Origin: SHVO01 sp041919675
GTDB taxonomy: Bacteria; Pseudomonadota; Alphaproteobacteria; Rhodospirillales; Rhodospirillaceae
NCBI GenBank assembly: GCA_041919675.1
Contig: JAYRTJ010000034.1
Coordinates: 1 to 31,666 of the forward strand
Length of the DNA: 31,666 nt
Direction: 5' to 3'
The notes beneath the pieces are model-generated. The model ran no database searches. It was not told where the DNA came from and saw nothing but the letters and a program-made list of their open reading frames with translations. A program made the position numbers and the translations under genes. This document shows, one piece after another, positions 5,212 to 13,575 of this stretch. Within the stretch, counting starts at the first letter, position 1. Every line of letters starts with the position of its first letter.

Positions 5212-7671
5212 TTACATATCCTGCGGTTCCGGCAGCAGAATCTCGCGCTTGCCGACATGGTTGGCCTTGGAAATCATGCCCTGCTTTTCCATATCCTCGA
5301 TGATCTTGGCGGCGCGGTTGTAGCCGATCTGCAGATGGCGCTGGATGAAGCTGGTAGAGGCCTTGCGCTCGCGGGCCACGATCGCCACGGCCTGGTCGAA
5401 CAGGCCGTCGCCGGTCGAGGTATTGCCGCCCGCCAGGCCTGAGAAACCCGGCACGTCCTCGAGATCGTCTTCTTCCGTGACCGCTTCCACGTAATCCGGC
5501 ACGGCCTGCGCGCGCAGGTGCGCGGTGACTTCCTCGACTTCCTTGTCGCTGACGAAGGGGCCGTGCACGCGGGTGATACGGCCGCCGGCCGCCATGTACA
5601 GCATGTCCCCCTGGCCCAGCAGCTGCTCGGCGCCCTGTTCGCCCAAGATCGTGCGGCTGTCGATCTTCGAGGTCACCTGGAAGCTGATGCGCGTCGGGAA
5701 GTTCGCTTTGATGGTCCCGGTGATCACGTCCACCGACGGACGCTGCGTGGCCATGATGACGTGGATGCCCGCGGCGCGCGCCATCTGCGCCAAGCGCTGC
5801 ACGGCGGCCTCGACGTCCTTGCCCGCCACCAGCATCAGGTCCGCCATTTCGTCGATGATCACGACGATGTACGGCAGCGGGCTCATGTCGAGCGCCTGTT
5901 CTTCGTAGATCGGCTTGCCGGTGCCCGGATCGAAGCCGGTCTGCACGGTGCGCGTCAGGGTCTTGCCGGCTTTCACCGCTTCGGCGAGGCGCTGGTTGTA
6001 GCCCGACACGTTACGCACCGAGAGCTGCGACATCGCGCGGTAGCGGTTTTCCATCTCGCGCACGACCCACTTCAGCGCCATCACCGCCTTGCCCGGCTCG
6101 GTCACCACGGGCGCGAGCAGGTGCGGGATCCCGTCGTACACGGACAATTCCAGCATCTTCGGGTCGATCATGATCAGGCGCACGTCTTTCGGCGTGTTCC
6201 GGTACAGGAGCGACATGATCATGGTGTTGATGGCGACCGATTTCCCCGAACCGGTGGTCCCGGCGACGAGCAAGTGCGGCATGCGCGCGAGATCGGCGAA
6301 CACCGGCGCGCCGCCGATGTCCTTGCCCAGCGCGAGCACGAGCTTGGTTTCGCTGCGCTCGAATTCTTCCGTCGCCAGCTGCTCGCGCAGCAGCACGGTT
6401 TCGCGGTTGGCATTCGGCAATTCGATGCCGATCACGCTGCGGCCCGGCACCACGGCGATGCGCACCGCCACCGCGCTCATGGACCGCGCGATATCGTCGG
6501 CCAGCGACACAACGCGCGAGGTCTTGGTGCCCGGCGCCGGTTCCAGTTCGTACAAGGTCACGACGGGACCCGGACGCACTTTGACAATCTGACCCTTGAT
6601 GCCGAAGTCGTCGAGCACGGATTCCAGCATGCGCGCGTTGGCTTCGAGGGCTTCCTTGCTCACTATGTTCTGCACGCGCGTGGACGGCGGGGTCAGTATA
6701 TCGAGGCTCGGAAGGTCGAAGTCCTTCTTGCCCTTGGGCAGAAGGTCACCCTGGCGCGCGGCCATTTCGCGCTTCGACTGTTTCGCGGGTTTGGCGCGCG
6801 TTTCAACAACGGCGGTTTCGCGGGCGCGCGGCGCTTCTTCCACCGCGTCGTCTTCATCTTCCTCATCGAGGATCGCGCGCGCCTGCACCGGCGCTTCGAT
6901 CTCGTCTTCTTCTTCCCCCTCGTCCGAAATCTGCGCGACCGGCTCGATGCGTTCGCGCTTGGCTTTCACGGGCTTCTCGGGGGCCTTCTCACGCGGCTCG
7001 GCCTTCGGCAGGCGGTCCACCACCCACATCGGCGCGCGCGCCAAAACGATGGCGGCTGCCGCTAAACCCTTGGCGGCGGCGACGCAGGCCGCGCCTGCCA
7101 CGGCGAAGCGCACCGTCATGGACCACAAGAGGAGGCCCGTTCCGGCGGCTGCGGCGGCAAGACCGACCGCCAGGCCCAATGTGATGGCGACAGCCGGCGC
7201 GCCATAGGCGGTCAAAGCCTTGAGCAGCACATCCCCTGCGGCGCCGCCGAGACCCGCGGCGATGGGCCAGCCGCCGAAAGACGGCACGATTTCAAAACCG
7301 ATGGCGAGCAGCATCGCGGCGGTGATCACCGCCACCGTGCGCAGCCACAGCCAGGAGACGACCTCGCCCTTCATGAGGCGCACGCCCCATGCGGCGATCG
7401 CAAAAATAATCGCAAGGGCGCCAAAGCCCACGGTCTGCAACAGCGCGTCGGACATGATGGCGCCGGTCAAACCAAGCGCGTTCTGCGGCGTCAGGTCCGT
7501 CGCCGTGTTCAACGAAGGATCGTCCGGCGAGTAGCTGATGAGCGCGAGCAGGGCCAGCACGCACAGCATGACAACGTTCAATCCCGCGGCGAACAGCGCG
7601 GCCCGCTTCAGCATCGCGGCCCAGGCGGGCGGCAGGAATGGCGTGTTCTGGCTACGGACGGCGGCGGTCAT
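5212..7671 (-). CDS. ftsK: DNA translocase FtsK
   Basis: 819 residues, the usual length for alphaproteobacterial FtsK/SpoIIIE. FtsK anchors at the division septum and pumps DNA so chromosome termini segregate before the septum closes. About four membrane helices lie within 22-210, then an acidic/basic low-complexity linker (about 225-320), then the motor: the FtsK alpha/beta core with Walker A Gly-Thr-Thr-Gly-Ser-Gly-Lys-Ser at 471-478 and Walker B Ile-Ile-Asp-Glu-Met-Ala-Asp at 605-611. The C-terminal gamma winged helix (about 757-815), which reads KOPS orientation sites, includes Arg-His-Leu-Gln-Ile-Gly-Tyr-Asn-Arg-Ala. The ATG at 7671 has GAGGA upstream. dapC ends 27 bases before it, so dapC-ftsK-lolA look like one transcript. 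Confidence 0.98.
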   Translation of the reverse strand: MTAAVRSQNTPFLPPAWAAMLKRAALFAAGLNVVMLCVLALLALISYSPDDPSLNTATDLTPQNALGLTGAIMSDALLQTVGFGALAIIFAIAAWGVRLMKGEVVSWLWLRTVAVITAAMLLAIGFEIVPSFGGWPIAAGLGGAAGDVLLKALTAYGAPAVAITLGLAVGLAAAAAGTGLLLWSMTVRFAVAGAACVAAAKGLAAAAIVLARAPMWVVDRLPKAEPREKAPEKPVKAKRERIEPVAQISDEGEEEDEIEAPVQARAILDEEDEDDAVEEAPRARETAVVETRAKPAKQSKREMAARQGDLLPKGKKDFDLPSLDILTPPSTRVQNIVSKEALEANARMLESVLDDFGIKGQIVKVRPGPVVTLYELEPAPGTKTSRVVSLADDIARSMSAVAVRIAVVPGRSVIGIELPNANRETVLLREQLATEEFERSETKLVLALGKDIGGAPVFADLARMPHLLVAGTTGSGKSVAINTMIMSLLYRNTPKDVRLIMIDPKMLELSVYDGIPHLLAPVVTEPGKAVMALKWVVREMENRYRAMSQLSVRNVSGYNQRLAEAVKAGKTLTRTVQTGFDPGTGKPIYEEQALDMSPLPYIVVIIDEMADLMLVAGKDVEAAVQRLAQMARAAGIHVIMATQRPSVDVITGTIKANFPTRISFQVTSKIDSRTILGEQGAEQLLGQGDMLYMAAGGRITRVHGPFVSDKEVEEVTAHLRAQAVPDYVEAVTEEDDLEDVPGFSGLAGGNTSTGDGLFDQAVAIVARERKASTSFIQRHLQIGYNRAAKIIEDMEKQGMISKANHVGKREILLPEPQDM

Positions 7672-7698
7672 GGCATGTCCTCGTGGTGACTATTCTGT

Positions 7699-8889
7699 TC
7701 ACACGGATTCAAGAATCGGGATCATTCGGGCGAGGGCGTCGGCGACCTTGGCGCGGTCATGCACCAGAGCGACGCGGATATAGGCTTGGCCCGGGTTCGC
7801 GCCTCCTGCGGCGCGAGCGAGATACGCGCCCGGCAGAACCTTGATGCCGCCTTTTTCCCACAGCGCGCGGGCGGCGGCTTCGCCGCCCTTCACGTCCAGC
7901 CACAGGAAGAATCCGCCGGCGGGGCGGTAAAAGCCAAATCGTTTGCCGAAGATGCGTTCCGCGTCATCGTTCTTCGCACGGTACAGCGCGCGGTTCTCGA
8001 TCACGTGGGCTTCGTCGCTCCACAGCGCCGTCGCCGCCGCCATCACCGGCAGCGGCTGCACCGCGCCGCCATGGGCGCGCAGCTTCGACAGCTTTGCAAT
8101 GAGGTCAGGATCGCCCGCGACAAAACCGGCGCGCAGACCCGGTACGCTGGAGCGCTTCGAGAGTGAATTGAAGACGAGTACGTTCTTGAGGCCTTCGCCG
8201 AGTTCGGCGCAGGCTTGAAGGGCGCCGGCGGGCGGCGCGTCGTCGTAGATCTCCGAGTAGCACTCGTCGCAGGCCAGCACGAAGTCATGTTTGCGCGCGA
8301 GCGTGATGGCGGCTTTCAGTTGCGCCAGCGTGGCGATGGTCCCTTGCGGGTTCGCCGGCGTGCACAGATAGGCCATCGCGGTCCGGTCAAGGTCCTCGCG
8401 CGCGACCGCTTCGTAGTTGGGCTGGAAATCGGTCTCGCGCGTCGCGGCCACGAACACGGGCTCGGCGCCATTCATCACCGCCGCGCCGAAATACACCTGG
8501 TAGAAGGGGTTCGGCATCAGGACGGCCGGGGTGCGGCCGTTCTTGGTCGCCGGCACGCACAGCTGCGCGGCCATGAACAGGCCCTCGCGGCTGCCGGCGA
8601 GGGGAAGAATGTGTGTTTCCGGATCGATGTATCCGGCCGGAAGATTGAAGCGCTGGGTGCACCAGGCGGCGACGGCCGTTCGGTAGGCGGGCGTCCCCGC
8701 ATTAGGCGGATACTTGCCCCAGTCCCCTTGAGCCTTGGCCAACGCGGCGTGCAGCAAAGCCGGCGGCGTATGCTGCGGCTCGCCGATGGACATAATCGTT
8801 TGCTCAGACGGGGGCGTGAGCCCGGCCAAGAGGGCGGCCAGGCGCTGAAACGGATACTCCGTCAGCCCATCCAAACGCGCGTTGTACAT
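7699..8889 (-). CDS. dapC: Class I/II aminotransferase, probably succinyldiaminopimelate transaminase DapC
   Basis: 396 residues, PLP-dependent fold type I. Recognisable sites: Asn180-Pro-Gln-Gly, Asp208 and Tyr211 of the cofactor pocket, Schiff-base Lys245 in Ser-Leu-Ser-Lys-Arg-Ser, and Arg253 in Gly-Leu-Arg-Ala-Gly-Phe. The Met-Ser-Ile-Gly-Glu-Pro-Gln-His start and Ser-Lys-Arg-Ser active site match the alphaproteobacterial DapC group, which makes N-succinyl-LL-diaminopimelate for lysine and peptidoglycan; dapB of the same pathway is at 18929. Substrate specificity within this superfamily is hard to read from sequence, so another amino-donor specificity is possible. It heads an apparent dapC-ftsK-lolA operon and is separated from hemW by 219 bases. 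Confidence 0.85.
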   Translation of the reverse strand: MYNARLDGLTEYPFQRLAALLAGLTPPSEQTIMSIGEPQHTPPALLHAALAKAQGDWGKYPPNAGTPAYRTAVAAWCTQRFNLPAGYIDPETHILPLAGSREGLFMAAQLCVPATKNGRTPAVLMPNPFYQVYFGAAVMNGAEPVFVAATRETDFQPNYEAVAREDLDRTAMAYLCTPANPQGTIATLAQLKAAITLARKHDFVLACDECYSEIYDDAPPAGALQACAELGEGLKNVLVFNSLSKRSSVPGLRAGFVAGDPDLIAKLSKLRAHGGAVQPLPVMAAATALWSDEAHVIENRALYRAKNDDAERIFGKRFGFYRPAGGFFLWLDVKGGEAAARALWEKGGIKVLPGAYLARAAGGANPGQAYIRVALVHDRAKVADALARMIPILESV

Positions 8890-8936
8890 CTAGGTCCGCC
8901 GAACTCAGGAACTCGAGGCCCATCCTCACCCGGCAG

Positions 8937-8963
8937 GGTATACAAAGCGTAAATAAAAGGCAA
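8937..8963 (-). promoter_or_regulatory. Weak candidate promoter for dapC-ftsK-lolA
   Basis: The 219-base gap 8890-9108 between hemW and dapC is notably AT-rich. On the minus strand TTGCCT (8963-8958) and TATACC (8942-8937) lie 15 bases apart, each matching the sigma-70 consensus at four of six positions; the spacer is short. I see no stem-plus-T terminator after hemW in the gap, so read-through is also possible. Confidence 0.3.
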
Positions 8964-9108
8964 AAAGCTTCGTAATTTCAGGAGTATCGGGAGCTATCCT
9001 CAGATTTTTCTTGAGGGACCATTCGGGGGCATTTTGGGGTGGTTTTCGCTGTTATTTCAGAGCTTTAATAGCCTTAATAAATGTTAAAACCGAGCCCCGT
9101 CCGCTAAC

Positions 9109-10278
9109 CTATGCCAGGAGTTCCCGCAGCACGGCGTTAAGCGCCATCCGGCCCGGCGCCGTGGCTTTTAGGGTCTCCGGGCTGTCCTCCAGGAATCCCC
9201 CCGCCGCGAGCCGTGCGATGGAGCCCGGGTTGACCAGGGCTTCAAGGGTCTGCCCCGCCAGCCGGGCGAAGCGGGCCTTCTCTACCCCTTCGCCGATCCG
9301 CAGGCCCATCATCAAAAGCTCCCGCGCCCTGTCCTCCGGGGCGATGGCGCTTTCTTCCTGGGTGCCCTGACCGGCGCTTTCGACTTTCTTCAGCCACAGG
9401 GCGGGCGCCTTGATCTGCCGGGTCGCGACCGCGCCGCCGTTTAAAGTCAGGCGGCCGTGGGCGCCGGGTCCGACCCCCACGTAATCGCCGCCGCGCCAGT
9501 AGGTGAGATTGTGCCGGCAGGCGGCGCCGTCACCCGCATGGTTGGAAATCTCGTAGGCCGGAAAGCCCGCCTTCGTGCACAAATCTTGCGTGTCCTCGAA
9601 CATGGTCGCCGCGTCGTCTTCGCCCGGCAGCGCGAATTCGCCGCGCTCATGGGCGTCGAACATGGCCGTGCCCGGCTCCATGGTCAGCTGATAGAGCGAA
9701 AGATGCGTGATGCCGTTGTCTTTGACTTCGCGCAACGCTTCACCTAGTTCACCGCGCCACGCTTCGGGTGATTGTTGGGGGCGCGCGTAGATCAGATCGA
9801 AGGATGCCCGCGGGAATATCTTCGCCGCCGTGCGCCACGCGCGCCGCGCTTCTTCAACGCCATGACGGCGCCCGAGGAATTTGAGATCGGCGTCGTTCAG
9901 TGCCTGCACACCCATGGACAGGCGGTTCACACCGGCGTCGCGGATCGCATTGAAACGATCCGCATCGACGGTGCCGGGATTTGCTTCCAGCGTAATCTCG
10001 AGATCGTTGGCGGTGCGCCAGCTTTTACGCGCGGCCTCGACGATCGCCGCCGTCGTCGCCGGATCCATGAGCGAGGGCGTCCCGCCGCCGAAGAAAATGC
10101 TGGTCAGGATTTTATCGGGTGTGCGGCGGGCAAAGTGAGCGAGCTCCGTCAGAAGCCCGGTCTTCCATGCGGTTTGATCAATGCTCTGTGCGACATGACT
10201 GTTAAAGTCGCAGTACGGGCATTTGGAAATGCAGAACGGCCAATGGACATAAAGGCCGAAGCCTTCGGTGCCCTGCAT
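9109..10278 (-). CDS. hemW: Radical SAM haem chaperone HemW (CPO-like)
   Basis: 389 residues from the ATG at 10278. The radical-SAM cluster motif is Cys16-x3-Cys20-x2-Cys23 within Cys-Pro-Tyr-Cys-Asp-Phe-Asn-Ser, the form typical of HemW (formerly YggW, often mislabelled coproporphyrinogen oxidase). The SAM-binding Gly-Gly-Gly-Thr-Pro-Ser is at 64-69. A HemW C-terminal domain follows, with Tyr-Glu-Ile-Ser-Asn-His and a Gly-Val-Gly-Pro-Gly-Ala-His segment. HemW binds haem and is thought to deliver it to membrane haem proteins. A TTG at 10284, overlapping the rdgB stop, would add two residues; the ATG two bases after that stop is simpler. rdgB, rph and hemW are tightly packed and probably co-transcribed. 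Confidence 0.95.
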   Translation of the reverse strand: MQGTEGFGLYVHWPFCISKCPYCDFNSHVAQSIDQTAWKTGLLTELAHFARRTPDKILTSIFFGGGTPSLMDPATTAAIVEAARKSWRTANDLEITLEANPGTVDADRFNAIRDAGVNRLSMGVQALNDADLKFLGRRHGVEEARRAWRTAAKIFPRASFDLIYARPQQSPEAWRGELGEALREVKDNGITHLSLYQLTMEPGTAMFDAHERGEFALPGEDDAATMFEDTQDLCTKAGFPAYEISNHAGDGAACRHNLTYWRGGDYVGVGPGAHGRLTLNGGAVATRQIKAPALWLKKVESAGQGTQEESAIAPEDRARELLMMGLRIGEGVEKARFARLAGQTLEALVNPGSIARLAAGGFLEDSPETLKATAPGRMALNAVLRELLA

Positions 10279-10280
10279 GC

Positions 10281-10877
10281 TCAAGAAAAGCTCGCCGCCA
10301 CGAGCTTACGAAAAGCATCAGCGCGGTGGCTCATCTCGTGTTTCTTGACCGGATCCATCTCGCCAAAAGTGATGTCGAAGCCGTCGGGAATAAAGATGGG
10401 ATCGTAGCCAAAGCCGTGGGCCCCTCGCGGCGGAAAGGTCAGCGTGCCTTCGACTTTTCCTTCAACGGTCTCGCAGTGACCATCGGGCCAGGCCAGGGTC
10501 AAAGCGCAGATAAACCGGGCGGTTTTCACCGGGTTGTCGCCCATGTTGGCGTGGATTTTGCGCATGGCGAGATCGAAATCTTTTTCCGGCCCCGCCCAGC
10601 GCGCGGAGTAAATCCCCGGCGCGCCGTTCAAGGCATCCACGGCCAACCCTGAGTCGTCCGATAGCGCGATCATCTGCGCACCCATGGCGGCGGCAAGCGC
10701 CTTCAGTTCCGCGTTGGCGACAAACGACAGGCCCGTTTCTTCCGGTTCGGGCAATCCAAGTTCACCGGCGGAGATCACATCGGCGTTGAACGGCGCCAAG
10801 AGCTCGCGGATCTCCCGCAGCTTGCCTTGGTTGTGGCTCGCGAGGACGAGCTTTCCGCCGGGAAAACGCCGCGGCAT
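10281..10877 (-). CDS. rdgB: dITP/XTP pyrophosphatase (non-canonical purine NTPase)
   Basis: 198 residues, the normal Ham1/RdgB length. It hydrolyses dITP, ITP and XTP to monophosphates, keeping deaminated purines out of DNA and RNA. Visible motifs are Ser-His-Asn-Gln-Gly-Lys at 14-19 (triphosphate binding), the acidic Ser-Asp-Asp-Ser-Gly-Leu at 73-78 with the catalytic Asp, Gly-Tyr-Asp-Pro-Ile-Phe, and Ser-His-Arg near the C-terminus. It starts five bases after the rph stop and ends two bases before hemW. The rph-rdgB-hemW order is a common proteobacterial arrangement. Confidence 0.97.
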   Translation of the reverse strand: MPRRFPGGKLVLASHNQGKLREIRELLAPFNADVISAGELGLPEPEETGLSFVANAELKALAAAMGAQMIALSDDSGLAVDALNGAPGIYSARWAGPEKDFDLAMRKIHANMGDNPVKTARFICALTLAWPDGHCETVEGKVEGTLTFPPRGAHGFGYDPIFIPDGFDITFGEMDPVKKHEMSHRADAFRKLVAASFS

Positions 10878-10882
10878 TTTCT

Positions 10883-11620
10883 TTAAAGTCCAATCTTGGC
10901 CAGGGCCGCGCGTTGCAGCACGACGAGTTCGCCGATGCCTTTCTTGGCGAGATCAAGAAGCGCGTGGAATTCGGCTTCTGTGAACGGATGATCTTCCGCC
11001 GTGCCTTGCACTTCCACGATGCCGCCCGACGCCGTCAGCACGAAGTTCGCGTCGGCCTGCGCTTTGGAATCTTCGGCGTAATCGAGATCGAGCACCGCCA
11101 TGCCGTTGTAGAGGCCCGCACTGATGGCTGCGACCGGCTCTTTTAAGGGGATGCGGTGAATGGCGCCCAGTTTCTTCATGGTGCCGAAGGCCTGATGCAG
11201 CGCGACGTAAGCGCCGGTGACGCTTGCCGTGCGGGTGCCACCGTCAGCCTGGATGACGTCGCAGTCGAGGCGGATCTGGATCTCGCCGAAGGCGCGCAGA
11301 TCGGTGACGGCGCGCAGCGCACGCCCAATCAGACGCTGGATTTCCTGGGTGCGGCCCGACTGGCCGCCCTTGGCCGCTTCGCGCGCCGTGCGGGTGTTGG
11401 TCGAGCGCGGCAGCATGCCGTATTCCGCCGTCACCCAGCCTTTGCCGCCGCCTTTGAGCCAGGGCGGAACCTGCTCTTCGATGGTCGCGGTGCACAGGAC
11501 GTGCGTATCGCCGAATTTCACCAGACAGGAGCCTTCAGCGTGTTTGTTTACGCCGAGCTCGAGGGATACGGGGCGAAGGGCATCGGCGGGACGTCCCGAG
11601 GGACGGCGAGGTTCGGTCAT
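10883..11620 (-). CDS. rph: Ribonuclease PH
   Basis: 245 residues. RNase PH is a phosphorolytic 3'-to-5' exoribonuclease that trims tRNA 3' ends and helps degrade structured RNA. Family blocks are all present: Arg-Pro near the start, Lys-His-Ala-Glu-Gly-Ser-Cys-Leu-Val near 26-34, Ser-Gly-Arg-Thr-Gln-Glu-Ile-Gln-Arg-Leu-Ile-Gly-Arg-Ala-Leu-Arg at 88-103, the phosphate-binding Gly-Gly-Thr-Arg-Thr-Ala-Ser at 127-133, and an acidic Leu-Asp-Leu-Asp-Tyr metal site. It is first gene of a minus-strand cluster and is divergent from hrcA across 185 bases. GGAG stands ten bases before the ATG. Confidence 0.98.
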   Translation of the reverse strand: MTEPRRPSGRPADALRPVSLELGVNKHAEGSCLVKFGDTHVLCTATIEEQVPPWLKGGGKGWVTAEYGMLPRSTNTRTAREAAKGGQSGRTQEIQRLIGRALRAVTDLRAFGEIQIRLDCDVIQADGGTRTASVTGAYVALHQAFGTMKKLGAIHRIPLKEPVAAISAGLYNGMAVLDLDYAEDSKAQADANFVLTASGGIVEVQGTAEDHPFTEAEFHALLDLAKKGIGELVVLQRAALAKIGL

Positions 11621-11746
11621 AAGTTATGCGCTCCAAATGTGGGCGTCCGTCTACACCTTGGGGCGATGCCGGTAAAGCCATGGGAATCCGGGAGGAATCC
11701 CGGGCGATAGGTTCAAAATCGCAAAGAAAATCAACGGTAGAGCGCA

Positions 11747-11775
11747 TTGACGCTCCCCTGGGGCCGTCTTACATA
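11747..11775 (+). promoter_or_regulatory. Sigma-70-type promoter of hrcA-grpE
   Basis: TTGACG (11747-11752), a 17-base spacer and TACATA (11770-11775). The -35 box matches five of six consensus bases and the -10 box four of six, with ideal spacing. The start would fall near 11782, about 24 bases before the hrcA ATG. No CIRCE inverted repeat (TTAGCACTC-N9-GAGTGCTAA) is present here, so HrcA autoregulation through CIRCE is not indicated. Confidence 0.6.
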
Positions 11776-11805
11776 CCGGCCATCCTTTCCAAGGCTTTGG
11801 AGTCC

Positions 11806-12873
11806 ATGCTTCAGCCCGACGGCCACAGCGTAGTCGCACTGAACGAACGTTCGCGGGAGATCTTCCGCCACGTGGTGGACGCCTATGTCGAAACGGGCGA
11901 ACCTGTGGGCTCGCGCACCATTGCGCGCAAGCTGGGCGGGTCTCTCTCGCCGGCGACCATCCGCAATGTGATGGCCGACCTCGAATACGCGGGCCTTCTC
12001 TACGCCCCGCACACCTCGGCGGGCCGTCTTCCGACCGACGCGGGCCTTCGCATGTTTGTCAGCGGCCTTCTTCAGGTCGGCGGCCTGGACGCCACCGAAC
12101 GCAGCGCCATCGACGCCCACTGCCAGGCGGCGGGACGCTCGCCGGAAGAAGTGCTCAGCCAGGCCACCGGCGCGCTCGCCGGTCTCGCGCGCTGCGCCGG
12201 CCTTGTGCTGGCGCCGAAACTCGAAGCGCCACTGAAACACATCGAATTCGTGAACCTGAAACCCGGCCGCGCGCTGGTGGTCATGGTCGATGAAAGCGGC
12301 AATGTCGAAAACCGTGTCTTCGAAGTGCCGAAGGAACTGCGCCCCTCGGCGCTGGTGGAAGCGGGCAACTTCCTTGCCGCGCGCCTCGCGGGAAAGACCG
12401 TCGCCGAAGCGCGCACCGGCATCCTGACCGAACTTGAATCGGGCCGCGCCGAGCTCGACGAACTCACGGCGAAAGTCGTGCAGGCGGGCTTGGCCACCTG
12501 GAGCGGCGACCGGGCCGGCGATCTTGGCGGCGCGCTCATCGTCAAAGGCCAGTCGAACCTTCTCAGCAATGTCACCGCGCTCGAAGACTTGGAGCGCATC
12601 CGCCAATTGTTCAGCGCCCTCGAAGCGCGCGAACAGATGGTCCGTCTGCTTGATCTTGTCGGCAAGGCGGACGGCGTGCAGATTTTCATCGGCGCCCAGA
12701 ACGAGCTTTTCGGCATGGCCGGATGTTCGATGGTTGTGGCGCCGTTCCAAAATTCCCGCGAGCAGATCGTGGGCGCGATTGGGGTCATCGGCCCCTCGCG
12801 CCTCAACTATGCGCGCATCATTCCCATGGTCGACTACACCGCCAAGCTGGTGGGCCGGGTCCTGGACCGTTAA
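11806..12873 (+). CDS. hrcA: Heat-inducible transcription repressor HrcA
   Basis: 355 residues from the ATG at 11806, chosen because GGAG lies just upstream and the product then matches the family's 340-360 length. Upstream in-frame ATGs would add up to 60 residues of unrelated sequence and overlap the promoter at 11747. The N-terminal winged helix (about 14-85) begins with Leu-Asn-Glu-Arg-Ser-Arg-Glu-Ile-Phe and contains Gly-Glu-Pro-Val-Gly-Ser-Arg-Thr-Ile and Ser-Pro-Ala-Thr-Ile-Arg-Asn-Val-Met-Ala-Asp-Leu. It is followed by Thr-Ser-Ala-Gly-Arg-Leu-Pro-Thr. The C-terminal GAF-like part ends Gly-Val-Ile-Gly-Pro-Ser-Arg-Leu-Asn-Tyr. HrcA represses groESL-type operons by binding CIRCE; its targets are probably elsewhere on the chromosome. 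grpE follows after 26 bases. Confidence 0.96.
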   Translation: MLQPDGHSVVALNERSREIFRHVVDAYVETGEPVGSRTIARKLGGSLSPATIRNVMADLEYAGLLYAPHTSAGRLPTDAGLRMFVSGLLQVGGLDATERSAIDAHCQAAGRSPEEVLSQATGALAGLARCAGLVLAPKLEAPLKHIEFVNLKPGRALVVMVDESGNVENRVFEVPKELRPSALVEAGNFLAARLAGKTVAEARTGILTELESGRAELDELTAKVVQAGLATWSGDRAGDLGGALIVKGQSNLLSNVTALEDLERIRQLFSALEAREQMVRLLDLVGKADGVQIFIGAQNELFGMAGCSMVVAPFQNSREQIVGAIGVIGPSRLNYARIIPMVDYTAKLVGRVLDR

Positions 12874-12899
12874 AAGAAGAGATCGGAAGAGAAAAGTTT

Positions 12900-13514
12900 A
12901 TGACCAACGCAGAACCCCCGTTTGAATCCGCCCCGAATGCTGAAGGCGCCCCCGAAGGCGCGCCGACGGAATGGGAGATGAATGCCCAGAAGCGCATTCT
13001 CGAACTCCAAGCGCAGATCGAGGAGTTGAAGAAAGACAAGTTGCTTGCCCTCGCCGAAGCCGAGAATGCCGGCAAGCGCGCCGACAAGCGCATCTCGGAC
13101 AATGCAAAATATGCGGTGACCAACGTCGCCAAGGCGCTTTTGCAAGTCGCCGACAATCTGTCGCGCGCGCTGCTTGCCGCGCCGGCGGAAACGCGCGCTG
13201 CCAACGAGACCCTCAAGAACCTCGCCGTGGGTGTCGAACTCACCGAAAAGGAACTGCACACCATCTTAGAGAACAACGGCGTGCGCCGCGTGACCTCGCT
13301 CAATCAGCCGTTCGATCCGAACCTGCACAACGCCATCCAGGAAGTCGAGAACACGACGGTTCCTTCGGGCACGGTCGTTCAGGTGTTCCAGGACGGCTAC
13401 CTGATTCACGACCGCTTGCTGCGTCCGGCGATGGTCGTCGTGTCGCGCGGCGGTCCGAAGCGTGAAGCCGCGCCGGCGCAAACCGCTCAGGCCGGAGTCG
13501 ACACAAAGATTTAA
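12900..13514 (+). CDS. grpE: Nucleotide exchange factor GrpE
   Basis: 204 residues from the ATG at 12900, preceded by a purine-rich GGAAGAG. GrpE releases ADP from DnaK and acts as a dimer in the cytoplasm. The layout is normal: an acidic disordered start (1-25), a long coiled-coil helix (about 28-90) with Glu-Leu-Lys-Lys-Asp-Lys and Ala-Glu-Asn-Ala-Gly-Lys-Arg, a helical part with Leu-Leu-Gln-Val-Ala-Asp-Asn-Leu-Ser-Arg-Ala, and a beta-wing with Phe-Asp-Pro-Asn-Leu-His-Asn-Ala, Gly-Thr-Val-Val-Gln-Val-Phe-Gln-Asp-Gly-Tyr and Asp-Arg-Leu-Leu-Arg-Pro-Ala. It is probably co-transcribed with hrcA. The partner genes dnaK and dnaJ lie about 2.2 kb downstream, beyond an unrelated gene and alkB. Confidence 0.97.
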   Translation: MTNAEPPFESAPNAEGAPEGAPTEWEMNAQKRILELQAQIEELKKDKLLALAEAENAGKRADKRISDNAKYAVTNVAKALLQVADNLSRALLAAPAETRAANETLKNLAVGVELTEKELHTILENNGVRRVTSLNQPFDPNLHNAIQEVENTTVPSGTVVQVFQDGYLIHDRLLRPAMVVVSRGGPKREAAPAQTAQAGVDTKI

Positions 13515-13575
13515 AACTCTCGGCGCCGCCGCTCGTTATCATCACTGTGGCACTCAGTAGCGAAGGGAAGATGCG

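Noticed and set aside
5518..7065. 515-codon open frame antisense to ftsK
   Set aside because: His/Arg-rich shadow of the ftsK codons with no recognisable domain.
11682..11704. CCGGGA-GGAA-TCCCGG hairpin in the rph-hrcA gap
   Set aside because: Short, no T-run, upstream of the hrcA promoter; not enough to claim a function.
11621..11805. CIRCE element upstream of hrcA
   Set aside because: No TTAGCACTC/GAGTGCTAA pair is present. A weak GAGCG/CGCTC repeat at the promoter is too short.
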